Source of the DNA: CAZAKZ01 sp964485695
GTDB lineage: Bacteria; Planctomycetota; JAFGQW01
Assembly: GCA_964485695.1 (NCBI GenBank)
Contig: CAZAKZ010000101.1
Coordinates: forward strand, 1-21,235
Reading direction: 5' to 3'
Length of the DNA stretch: 21,235 nt
Shown: in pieces, positions 8,101 through 14,179 of the stretch
How positions within the stretch are numbered: the stretch's first letter is position 1
How the letters are laid out: each line of letters opens with the position of its first letter
Notes under the pieces: model-generated
The model's input: the letters and a program-made list of their open reading frames with translations, nothing else
Told to the model about the DNA's origin: nothing
Databases searched by the model: none
Translations under genes and position numbers: made by a program

Positions 8101-8587
8101 CAGCCTCGTGGAAGAGGTGGTCGAGTAGGAAGATCCTGCCCGCAACGGCCAGGATCAAAATAGCAGCGGCTGCCGCCAGAACACGGGGACGGAAGAGCAG
8201 GTGGAGCGCGCCGGGCTTCCGGAGCAGCGGCCGGGAGGACGTGATTGTCTCCGGAAGGCTGACAGCGGTGTCTTTCGGCGTGTCTTTCGGGGTCGCGGAG
8301 GGCTCCCCGGCCTTTTGGGCCAGGGGGGAGGAAGGAATTCTTTTCAGCTTCTCGAGAACTCGATCGGTGAAATCCGAGGAGATCCGGAACTGAGCCTCTT
8401 GGTTGTAGAAATTCACGTAAAGGTCGAGGGCATCGTCGTGCAGGCTCATGAATCGGTTGCAGGCCTCACAGTCCCGAAGGTGCTCGGAGAGGGTGGAGGC
8501 TTCCCCGGGAAGCAGCTTTCTCTCCGCGCGCTCGGTGATGAGCCGCTGGATGTCTTCGCAACCAATGTCCATGTTCGATGGTTTCAT
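5108..8587 (-). CDS. Zinc-finger anti-sigma factor fused to FecR-like and HEAT-repeat domains
   Basis: The 1159-residue protein has four parts. Residues 1-50 carry a ZAS-type anti-sigma zinc motif with C10, H36, C40 and C43 (HLRDCEAC), known from cytoplasmic anti-sigma domains that hold ECF sigma factors. Residues about 134-154 are one membrane span. Residues about 190-320 resemble a FecR domain, with a LTTGDSV start and ending in the GEARTLIPG segment. From about 370 to the end run many HEAT repeats, for example VKNQAIRGLGVLGH and VRYQAMSLLAAI. The zinc domain should be cytoplasmic and the FecR/HEAT part outside the membrane. The gene begins six bases after the stop of the adjacent ECF sigma gene, so translation is probably coupled. 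Typical ZAS anti-sigma factors are far shorter; the HEAT array is the oddity, perhaps a ligand or partner sensor (inference). Confidence 0.85.
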   Translation of the reverse strand: MKPSNMDIGCEDIQRLITERAERKLLPGEASTLSEHLRDCEACNRFMSLHDDALDLYVNFYNQEAQFRISSDFTDRVLEKLKRIPSSPLAQKAGEPSATPKDTPKDTAVSLPETITSSRPLLRKPGALHLLFRPRVLAAAAAILILAVAGRIFLLDHLFHEAAPELNYWSPSVVWQNAESTDWTPVTGNFNLTTGDSVYVFPHNHAHVKLADEAMLHVGGDSLVEQLAVGSRVAAGIVLLRSSNRGPWVLETPFAAVEVGEGEYFLGVHRPDDCLAGSAAPRSASGELVVWTLRGTARIKRNGEEFQVNAGEARTLIPGAPPYALGETEKLALGRSIETLGRKGKDAGTGWIPEKGMRLSSSLPRTLASGSALEAVHAIHTAGRLGYRTIVAGAMKEEPGASKRVPAFRAALVQAVIRTRPSGAVPELLSLLQDENAEVKNQAIRGLGVLGHQDAVTRLHQIVEDEKDPALQHQAADSLARLSHPIDPDQHVALARDHEQRTTLAALWNLKDAILLANPDALKKAGECLVDLDRDAEVRYQAMSLLAAIRGPEAEAYCLKALQDPDARIRTIALELIARNKKSKALLDTGIQDRIRAIAFDQNAGENERTMAVRALSSRCAVARHDLERILYNQQNPDRTRAMAVNGLARLEDKVTASDIRYFFATLDSEAVAPVQALAALVRLFGLVASGKDNGWLLERLDDGRKDIVSAASKALHSVVGRGANLTRGEIGLLKTALDRLTWLDVKTALTGLITKQLSSEEALAFLLQRLETALADESIHIIGQLRVYGLTTSIPILRRLLNNKDSRIVQATANTLASFGRSAGIAIPDLLARFKARVERDPGVKDKTTFDLARATLRAGATREMLPVFTRLIARDGLHAVEAVTEIYRALGPEGAAPVLVQFRQSPNTAVRLQIAKHFLQGAPAGVVGEVRAWWQGEKDPWTRFALAFALVDHDRTPAIDALNALVVQATPARRRALARYAGTTRFKELQELLADPARTLPAAFRAGVSRFVNGYALPGVHRLGDRSTEHPLFPAAGSTTSLEAFEARWIGRVRRVRWGLWSSSPAARKAAALDARAVLDRCLVPVLIDKLRDPSREVRKAAAGTLSRIHQGSMAGYQPEITGGDLDRRLEIIRKSFEDLDLDKILPRPLPLILSRS

Positions 8588-8593
8588 GAACGC

Positions 8594-9178
8594 TTACCCG
8601 GACTTCCGCAGAAGTCTTTCAAACCGGTCTACCAGCTCTTTCTTGGCCCGGTAGAGCCTCATCTTCACGTTGTATTCGGAGATGCCGAACATCTCGGCAA
8701 TTTCGTTCCGGCCCATTTGCTCCAGATATCTTGCTGAAAGGACCGCTCGGTATTCGGGATTCAGCTCGTCCAGGGCCTGTTTCAGGCGGATGAGCTTTTC
8801 TTCCGTGTCCTCGTTTTCATGTTCCAGTAAATCGACACGGATCCTCGTCACCACCCCGATGCGCTTGATGGACTCTTCTTCCACCAGCCCCTGAACGGGC
8901 TTTTCCCGTCGTTTTCTCAGGTAGTCGATATGGATGTGATACGCTATCCCGAACAGCCAGCTTCTGAAGCTTCCACCCGGCTTGAAGTTCTCAAGCGACG
9001 AGAAGGCCCTCAGGAAGGCTTCCTGTGCGAGGTCCTCGATGACGAATTCATCGCTCGTAAGCTGATACAAGAAAGATATCAGAGGACGTTGATAACGCTC
9101 GACGAGTTCCCTGGTGGCTTCTGAGTCCCCCTCCAGGGCTTTCTGAATCGTGGCGTCTTCTTCGCGAGTCAGGGTCAA
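8594..9178 (-). CDS. ECF-family RNA polymerase sigma factor, paired with the HEAT-fused anti-sigma factor
   Basis: The 194-residue protein has the two-domain layout of ECF sigma factors. Region 2 (about residues 25-92) contains IEDLAQEAFLRAF and the FRSWLFGIAYHIHIDYLRK stretch that melts and reads the -10. Region 4 (about 136-190) contains LNPEYRAVLSARYLEQMGRNEIA and the recognition helix ISEYNVKMRLYRAKKEL for the -35. A linker rich in charged residues joins them. The start is TTG, with GGGAAG four bases upstream; no ATG or GTG is in frame nearby. The zinc-motif anti-sigma gene follows six bases later, the usual sigma/anti-sigma order. A candidate extended -10 promoter is at 9286-9294. The regulon cannot be read from the window. 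Confidence 0.92.
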   Translation of the reverse strand: MTLTREEDATIQKALEGDSEATRELVERYQRPLISFLYQLTSDEFVIEDLAQEAFLRAFSSLENFKPGGSFRSWLFGIAYHIHIDYLRKRREKPVQGLVEEESIKRIGVVTRIRVDLLEHENEDTEEKLIRLKQALDELNPEYRAVLSARYLEQMGRNEIAEMFGISEYNVKMRLYRAKKELVDRFERLLRKSG

Positions 9179-9285
9179 TTTGCTTCCCGGGGCCGGAAAC
9201 TCTTGTGCTGAAACAGCTAGCGCCTCGCGATTCGGATTTGAGGCTCAGGCTGGACCAATTCCGCACTACGCGTATGAAGACATAT

Positions 9286-9294
9286 TTTATAGCA
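9286..9294 (-). promoter_or_regulatory. Candidate extended -10 promoter for the sigma/anti-sigma operon
   Basis: On the minus strand TGCTATAAA (TG, one base, then TATAAA) fits an extended -10 element in an AT-rich pocket about 110 bases before the sigma gene. No good -35 is found 16-18 bases upstream, which extended -10 promoters tolerate. A leader of about 100 bases would result. Confidence 0.35.
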
Positions 9295-9315
9295 ACAAGT
9301 GATTCTTCGATCCGG

Positions 9316-9361
9316 CATTTTGAATGGCTACAAAAATCCATTTTGAATGGCTACAAAAATC
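9316..9361. repeat. Perfect 23-bp tandem duplication
   Basis: The 23 bases of 9316-9338 (starting CATTTTGAATGGC, ending ACAAAAATC) are repeated exactly and without spacing at 9339-9361. The second copy ends at the base of the terminator stem, so on the minus strand the terminator's T run (ATTTTTG) is also present twice. Exact identity implies a recent duplication or recent sequence conversion. Confidence 0.9.
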
Positions 9362-9384
9362 GGCGGCCCCGCTGGGGGCCGCCG
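9352..9384 (-). terminator. Strong intrinsic terminator after the exported TPR gene
   Basis: On the minus strand CGGCGGCCCC and GGGGCCGCCG form a perfect 10-bp GC stem (9361-9370 with 9375-9384) with a 4-base loop CAGC, followed directly by ATTTTTG. It lies 33 bases after the stop at 9418 and separates the upstream sigma/TPR unit from the second sigma operon. Confidence 0.88.
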
Positions 9385-9417
9385 GAGCTTCCACGTTACT
9401 TTTCGTCTCAAAACGAG

Positions 9418-10209
9418 TTAGGACATACCCTGCGGCTTCGGGTTTTTTTTCAGAGCCTTGACGATTTTCATCCTTCCCAGGGCCTTCCTGATGCGTTGCC
9501 CCTTCGGGCCCGTGTCCCTGGCCGCCTCCTGGAACCGCTCCTGGCACTTGAGCAGGGTTTTTCGGGCCTCTTCCACCTTGCCCTCCCGGAACAGGCTGCA
9601 GGCGATCAGGTCAAAGGACCCGATTGCCAGATTGAGCCGGTCCGGAAATCGCTCCAGGCGGTCCTGCCACGTGTCACGCGCCCCCTTGTGATCGCCCATC
9701 CGGGCCTTGCACTTGCCGAGCCACTCCATGGCTTCGGCAACCTGGGAGTTCGCTTTCGGGTGGTCCCGGAGGAGGATTTCATATTCCTTGATGGCATCGG
9801 TGTAGTTCCGGGCCCTCCTGTAGATATGTCCCAGCAGGGTGTGGGCCTTTGCCTTTGTCCTGTCCTCGGCCCGCATCCCGAGGACCTGCTTCAGGCACCG
9901 GACTCCCTTTTCGCGGTCCTTGAGGTGTTCGTAGAGCTGACCCGCTCGATACAGAGCGCGTCCGGCCAGGGGAGCTTCCTCGGGAAAATACCTGGCGACG
10001 GCCTCGTAGGCGGCTGCGGCTTCCTCCTGAGCTTGCCGGCGCACCTCCCCCTTTTTTCCCCGGATCTTCTTTTGCAGCAGGGCTGCAGCGGCATATTGAG
10101 ACCGGGCGTCCGCCTCCTTGGGCACGTCTCCGGCGGAGCCCAGGGCCGTCCCCTGGAGGGCCGCCAGCAAGGCGGCGACGATCACGGCGGCAACTGTCCT
10201 GTTCTTCAT
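9418..10209 (-). CDS. Exported TPR-repeat protein
   Basis: The product is 263 residues from the ATG at 10209, chosen because AAAGGACGAG (10215-10224) is a suitable ribosome binding site and the resulting N-terminus is a signal peptide (basic MKNR, hydrophobic to about residue 20, likely cleavage after residue 24). The mature part is alpha-helical with tetratricopeptide-like units. Examples are AAAYEAVARYFPEEAPLAGRAL, ALYRAGQLYEHLKDREKGVR, LLGHIYRRARNYTDAIKEYE and AMEWLGKCKARMGDHKGARD, spaced about 34 residues. TPRs bind proteins, and no catalytic motif is seen. It follows an ECF sigma gene by 43 bases and ends at a strong terminator, so the two form one operon. The position normally held by an anti-sigma factor is taken by this exported scaffold. 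It has no zinc motif or extra membrane span, so direct anti-sigma action is unlikely. Confidence 0.8.
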   Translation of the reverse strand: MKNRTVAAVIVAALLAALQGTALGSAGDVPKEADARSQYAAAALLQKKIRGKKGEVRRQAQEEAAAAYEAVARYFPEEAPLAGRALYRAGQLYEHLKDREKGVRCLKQVLGMRAEDRTKAKAHTLLGHIYRRARNYTDAIKEYEILLRDHPKANSQVAEAMEWLGKCKARMGDHKGARDTWQDRLERFPDRLNLAIGSFDLIACSLFREGKVEEARKTLLKCQERFQEAARDTGPKGQRIRKALGRMKIVKALKKNPKPQGMS

Positions 10210-10252
10210 CACGACTCGTCCTTTCGAGAAATGAAATGCGGAACCGTGGGGA

Positions 10253-10840
10253 TCAGTGATTTGTATCCACCACCGGGGCGACAGCCATCTGGTTCCGCAG
10301 GCAGAGGCGGGCCCGGTGGAGATACATCTTGACGCACGGTACGCTGAGGCCGAGGTGGCGGGCGATGTCCTTGTATCCCATCCCCTCGAGGCCCCGCAGC
10401 AGGAGGGCGGCGGCATAAACGGGCTTAAGCCTGGCGATTTCATCCACGAGATAGGGAAGGCAACGCTCTGTTGTCTCTTCCTCTGGCTCTCCCGGGATCG
10501 AAGCGGATGCGTCCCGGGGCTCCTCCAGCAGGGGATCCATCCGCTTTTGCACGATCTTGCGGCGAATCCAGTCCACCGAAGTGTTGAAGGCGACCCGCAT
10601 CAGCCAGGATCGGAACCTCTCCGGATTCCTGAGGCTCTGAAGAGAATAAAAGGCCCGGATGACCACATCCTGAAAGACGTCGTCGACCTCGTAGTGATGG
10701 TCGACTTGCCGGCTGAGCATCGAAACGATGTCTTCCCGGTAGCGGCGGATCAGCTGACCGAATGCAGCGGTTTCCCCCTTCAAGGCCTTCTGGACCAGAG
10801 ACAGCTCCTCGCTCCCGATTGGAAAGGATTCTTCGTTCAT
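10253..10840 (-). CDS. ECF-family RNA polymerase sigma factor, second copy
   Basis: This is 195 residues from the ATG at 10840; a TTG two codons earlier is too close to the GGGCGG ribosome-binding stretch. Region 2 (about residues 27-97) contains VDDVFQDVVIRAFYSL and FRSWLMRVAFNTSVDWIRRK. Region 4 (about 138-186) contains LKPVYAAALLLRGLEGMGYKDIA and the helix LSVPCVKMYLHRARLCLR. A short tail follows with no extra domain. It is clearly homologous in layout to the sigma factor at 8594-9178 but much diverged. An exported TPR gene follows by 43 bases, and no membrane anti-sigma gene is adjacent, so control must be transcriptional or through a distant partner. Its promoter lies between the upstream terminator (10997) and 10841; none was recognised. 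Confidence 0.9.
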   Translation of the reverse strand: MNEESFPIGSEELSLVQKALKGETAAFGQLIRRYREDIVSMLSRQVDHHYEVDDVFQDVVIRAFYSLQSLRNPERFRSWLMRVAFNTSVDWIRRKIVQKRMDPLLEEPRDASASIPGEPEEETTERCLPYLVDEIARLKPVYAAALLLRGLEGMGYKDIARHLGLSVPCVKMYLHRARLCLRNQMAVAPVVDTNH

Positions 10841-10996
10841 GTTCAAACCGCCCGATTACTTCCGGCGGGTGCGCAGGGGCCATGTCGCGAAAAAGCAAAA
10901 TGAGTTTCGGAGAAATCGTGGATTTGAGAAAAAAAAGTGGGCTTCCGGGGAGAGAAGGGATCGGTCGGGCCGGGGTATGCCAGGATCCTGGAATTC

Positions 10997-11042
10997 AAAA
11001 AAGGCACGCCACGGTCGCCCTTGCGGCCGCGCGTGCCTTTTT
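10997..11042 (-). terminator. Strong intrinsic terminator, probably active both ways
   Basis: AAAAAGGCACGC (10998-11009) pairs perfectly with GCGTGCCTTTTT (11031-11042), a 12-bp stem around a 21-base GC-rich loop. On the minus strand the stem is followed by a T run, ending the exported TPR gene 20 bases upstream at 11063. The A and T tracts on both sides would also stop plus-strand transcription. Confidence 0.85.
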
Positions 11043-11062
11043 GTGGCAGCGGGTGAGGAGGA

Positions 11063-12193
11063 TTACATCTTCTTCAGCTCGTCGTTAGCCTTTTTTTCCC
11101 ATTCGGTACCCTTGTAATCCCGTTTGATTTCCCTGTACAGATCTCGAGCATACCGGGCGTTATGAGATTCGCTCTTGTCTTTTCTCAGGATGTAGAAGCA
11201 CTTCCCGGCATAGAAGAGCGCTCGAACCATGATCTCTCTCTCGACCCTGTCCGGATACTTGTCGCCCAGGGTGATGGCTCGAAGCAGATGGTCCCGGGCC
11301 TTGAAATAGCTGCCCTTCTTGTCCTCGGTGCTGGTCCTGTAGATACAGATGCCCAGCCCCATGTACGCGGCGGCCTTGATGCCGTACTGGTCGTCTCCGG
11401 CGGATCTCCGGACGCCCTCGAAGAACTTCCGGGCCTCATTGGGATCCTTGCCGAGGAGGTTCAGACCGATGAGGATCTTGGCCTTGTTGGCCACGCCGGG
11501 ATTCTCTTCGGCGGCGTCGCGGCTCAGCTTATCGGCCTCTGTGGAGATGTCCTCACGCTTGGCGTCCCTGAGGCGGAGCTTCCAGTATGCCACCTCGTGA
11601 CGGTAGGCCCTGGGAAGTCGGTTCTTCTTGATGGCGCGCTCGAAGTCCTGGATGGCCTTCAGGATCTGCTTCTCTCCCGCGGCTCCCAGGCTGTGGAAGG
11701 TGCTCTTGACGATACCCAGCCAGGCGTCGGGAAGAAACCGGGTGGTTGGCACAGTGCTCAGCAGCTTCCGGAAGGTGGAGGTCGCCTCATTGTACATCCC
11801 CCTTTTCACGTAGCAGGTGGCGATGTTGTAGAGGGCGTTTTGCTCCACCCAGTGGTACCCCCTGCCGCGCTTGATGGCCTCCATGAAGTCTTCGATGGCC
11901 TGGTCATAGATCTGGTCCTGGAAGCTCTGGAGGCCGGCGCTGTACGCATCGGGCTTTCGGTCGTACTCGATTCGCGCCACGTCCTTGGCGGGTATCCCGA
12001 GGCTGCTTCCCAGCCCCCTCAGCTTGTATTCGACCGTGGTGAAGGTCTCCTTGATCACGGTGACCTCGCGACCTCCCGGCCTGGGGAGGGTGGTACCATC
12101 CTTCTTGAAGATCTTGTCCTGTGCCTGGACAACTTGGGAAAGGACGCCTAGGGCGAGTAGCCCGGTTACGAGGGCGAATAGGACTCGCTTCAT
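11063..12193 (-). CDS. Exported TPR-repeat protein with an N-terminal beta-rich domain
   Basis: The product is 376 residues from the ATG at 12193, which has GGAG seven bases before it and opens a clear signal peptide (MKR, hydrophobic to about 22, likely cleavage after residue 24, VVQA). Residues about 27-80 look like a small beta domain (EVTVIKETFTTVEYKLRG, then IPAKDVARIEYDRK). TPR-like helix pairs follow, for example AGLQSFQDQIYDQAIEDFMEAI and ALYNIATCYVKRGMYNEATSTF, and later AAYMGLGICIYR and RALFYAGKCFYILRK. The C-terminus is Lys-rich. A periplasmic scaffold or assembly role is plausible, but no precise function can be named. It has its own promoter (12399-12427), a leader of about 200 bases containing a perfect inverted repeat, and a strong terminator, so it is a single-gene unit. 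Confidence 0.8.
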   Translation of the reverse strand: MKRVLFALVTGLLALGVLSQVVQAQDKIFKKDGTTLPRPGGREVTVIKETFTTVEYKLRGLGSSLGIPAKDVARIEYDRKPDAYSAGLQSFQDQIYDQAIEDFMEAIKRGRGYHWVEQNALYNIATCYVKRGMYNEATSTFRKLLSTVPTTRFLPDAWLGIVKSTFHSLGAAGEKQILKAIQDFERAIKKNRLPRAYRHEVAYWKLRLRDAKREDISTEADKLSRDAAEENPGVANKAKILIGLNLLGKDPNEARKFFEGVRRSAGDDQYGIKAAAYMGLGICIYRTSTEDKKGSYFKARDHLLRAITLGDKYPDRVEREIMVRALFYAGKCFYILRKDKSESHNARYARDLYREIKRDYKGTEWEKKANDELKKM

Positions 12194-12218
12194 GGAGGTT
12201 CTCCGGTTTGCATCTGTG

Positions 12219-12239
12219 CAGGCTTGGGCCCCAAGCCTG
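12219..12239. promoter_or_regulatory. Perfect 10-bp inverted repeat in the leader of the TPR gene
   Basis: CAGGCTTGGG (12219-12228) and CCCAAGCCTG (12230-12239) are exact inverted copies separated by one base. It lies 25 bases before the start codon, downstream of the promoter. It could be an operator bound as DNA or an RNA cruciform-type hairpin just upstream of the ribosome binding site. There is no T run, so it is not a terminator. Confidence 0.6.
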
Positions 12240-12398
12240 GTCCCGGCGGCGCGTCGGCCGTCCGGGAAAATATTGTGAATGAAGAGCTTGTGCCTGTTCG
12301 GGAGGGACTCAGGGGACCGCCTGGATCGCGGTGACCTGCTTCTCCCTGAACGCCACGACTGTTCAGCTCTCCCCGGTTCCCAGATATGTGGGCGTTGA

Positions 12399-12427
12399 AT
12401 TTTATTTCCGCCTGGGTCCAGCGTCAA
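12399..12427 (-). promoter_or_regulatory. Sigma-70-type promoter of the exported TPR gene
   Basis: On the minus strand TTGACG (12427-12422) and TAAAAT (12404-12399) are separated by exactly 17 bases, a near-consensus housekeeping promoter. Transcription would start near 12392, giving a leader of about 200 bases. Confidence 0.65.
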
Positions 12428-12596
12428 CCAGGGGCGCTCAAAGTGAGGATATTTCCGGATTTGAGCGTACGTCCGTGAACCCACCGGCGGCCGGTGACCA
12501 GAAACGAGAGGCGGGACCGGAGGTTCAAATCCGCTCGCGAACGAAAAAAGACGTTCGTGTCAAAAGCGCAGTCGAGTCCGGCCCTCCCGGGACCTC

Positions 12597-14018
12597 TCAG
12601 AAGCTCAACATGGTGTAGGCATTGACCCGGACCATGTTTCCGACGCCGTGGTCGATCCAGTCGGTTTCCCAGAAAATGACGTCCAGTCCGGTCTTGAAGC
12701 CGCCGCCCCAGTTGTGGGCGCTGCCCATGTAGAGGGTGAAGTTCTTCTCGCGAAGATTGAATTTTCCCCTGGTCAGGTCGCCGTGCTTCGGGTCGTCCAG
12801 ACTGGCCCCGGCGCAGAAGCGCAGGATATCGCTGGCCTTGAAGGATACCTCGGCCCAGCCGCCCTTGGACTCTATTTCACGTCCTCTTGCGGGATTGATG
12901 GTCTGGCCGATGCCGCCCCGCACGTCCCCGAGACCCTGGCCGATCCAGGCTTCCCCCTTCAGGGTGAGGGAACGTACCAGTCCAGCTTCCCCCTTCAGGG
13001 TGAACAGATCCCCCAGGGGAACGTACCAGTCCAGGCCCAGACACTGTCCACTGAAATGCTTGGTCCCGCCCTGGGGCGGCGGCCAGGAGGTGTCGGTCTC
13101 GAGAGCCGAGAGGAATCCCCAGACACCGAATTCCATGCCTTCGGGAACCCGGACGGCCACGCGGAGCTGGGCGTGGGGTAGGCCCGAATCGAAACCGTCC
13201 TGCACGGAGGGGACCCCGACGGGCAGCTCTTCCAGATTCTGGTTGTCCAGGGCACCGGTCAGGCCGAGAGCGCCCCGGACCATGAACTGAAAGTCGTCGA
13301 CGGGGTCAGTCTTGAAGGAGAACTGAGCCTGGGGTCGGCGATCACCGAGGTTGCCCGCGTTCCACATGAGACCGGCCAGGTGCACGCTGGGGTAGTAGGG
13401 TGCAATGACGTCCCAGTCCTGGCCGAAACGGAAGGAAAAGCCCCCGAGGTCGGCGTCGAGATAGGCCAGCCGGACGCGTATCGGCGCCCGGGATTCTGCA
13501 ACACCGCCGATGTAGTTCGCAAAGTCGGTTTCGATCTTACCGGTCAGGTCCATGCCGAGGACGTTCCCGGCGTTCAGGTTGAGTCCCAGCCGGGTCCACC
13601 GCGCCTCGAACACGAACGAATCGTCGTTCTGTGAGGCGATGAAGTGGTTTTCCGGGAGCACCCACATGAGAGCGGACGGATGGTTGGGGGCTGCGGAGTT
13701 GAAGTAGGCGTCGAGACGGAGGAATCCGTAGAACTGGATGGGATTTCCGGACTTGGTGAGTTGTTTCCAGGAAATCCCCGTGTCCGCTCGATCATCCAGG
13801 GCCCGGTCGATGGCGGCTTCCAGCTCGCTCTTTCCGGGTGAGGCTTCGGGACGGGCGAGGTTCAGCTGCTCCCGCAGCTTGGCGTTATCTTCCTCGGTGC
13901 GCTTCAGCCTTTCTTCGAGCGCCTTGAGGCGGTCCAGGACCGAGTCCTGGGCCAGAACTCTCCCGGTTGCGGCCAGAACCGTGAGAGGAAGAATCAAAGC
14001 CAGCAATAGATGTCTCAT
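12597..14018 (-). CDS. Outer-membrane porin-like beta-barrel protein with N-terminal coiled coil
   Basis: The product is 473 residues from the ATG at 14018, preceded by GGGAGAGG and starting a signal peptide (likely cleavage after VLA, residue 23). Residues about 25-55 form a short coiled coil (LDRLKALEERLKRTEEDNAKL), as in several trimeric porins including the DcaP type. The rest alternates amphipathic strands starting with IQFYGFLRLDAYFN, and the last residue is Phe (NAYTMLSF), the usual BAM signal of outer-membrane proteins. It probably lets small solutes or ions through the outer membrane; the substrate is unknown. It lies 161 bases after the SLC12 transporter gene in the same direction, so joint action in ion or solute uptake is conceivable. 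A short tandem duplication within the gene (12950-13034) adds about 12 residues. Confidence 0.78.
   Translation of the reverse strand: MRHLLLALILPLTVLAATGRVLAQDSVLDRLKALEERLKRTEEDNAKLREQLNLARPEASPGKSELEAAIDRALDDRADTGISWKQLTKSGNPIQFYGFLRLDAYFNSAAPNHPSALMWVLPENHFIASQNDDSFVFEARWTRLGLNLNAGNVLGMDLTGKIETDFANYIGGVAESRAPIRVRLAYLDADLGGFSFRFGQDWDVIAPYYPSVHLAGLMWNAGNLGDRRPQAQFSFKTDPVDDFQFMVRGALGLTGALDNQNLEELPVGVPSVQDGFDSGLPHAQLRVAVRVPEGMEFGVWGFLSALETDTSWPPPQGGTKHFSGQCLGLDWYVPLGDLFTLKGEAGLVRSLTLKGEAWIGQGLGDVRGGIGQTINPARGREIESKGGWAEVSFKASDILRFCAGASLDDPKHGDLTRGKFNLREKNFTLYMGSAHNWGGGFKTGLDVIFWETDWIDHGVGNMVRVNAYTMLSF
12950..13034 (-). repeat. Imperfect tandem duplication inside the porin gene
   Basis: Two adjacent copies share two identical 18-base blocks. 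Copy 12950-12985 is 36 bases; copy 12986-13034 is 49 bases and has 13 extra bases (13004-13016) between the blocks. In the protein the shared block is read first as LDWYVP and then, one frame off, within GLVRS. The second block is read both times in frame as TLKGE. The 49-base offset and 13-base loss cancel, so the reading frame continues. Confidence 0.88.
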
Positions 14019-14179
14019 GCAGCCTCTCCCACATCGTTTCAGGGTCTGTGATTCGGCTAATTTCCAGGCTGAATGATTTAATGTATGGCGGGGGCAAAGG
14101 CCCGGCGATTCGAGAATTTTATCTGTATTCGAGACGGAGATTTTTGAGGTTCTCGGCCCCGTCCTCGGGACATCACGAT

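Larger units (their letters stand above)
12194..12596. other. Non-coding stretch between porin and exported TPR gene
   Basis: These 403 bases carry no gene. In minus-strand order they contain the end of the porin transcript without a convincing terminator, the promoter at 12399-12427, a leader of about 200 bases, a perfect inverted repeat (12219-12239), and the GGAG ribosome binding site (12201-12204) facing CCTCC directly before the ATG. The leader is long for a bacterial gene and could carry post-transcriptional control. Confidence 0.6.

Noticed and set aside
9205..10332. 375-residue open frame on the plus strand
   Set aside because: It crosses a strong terminator, the tandem duplication and the antisense of the exported TPR gene. 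It has no ribosome binding site or family motif.
12538..12557. Terminator hairpin after the porin gene
   Set aside because: CGAACG and CGTTCG can pair, but the T run is in the loop rather than after the stem, so it does not fit an intrinsic terminator.
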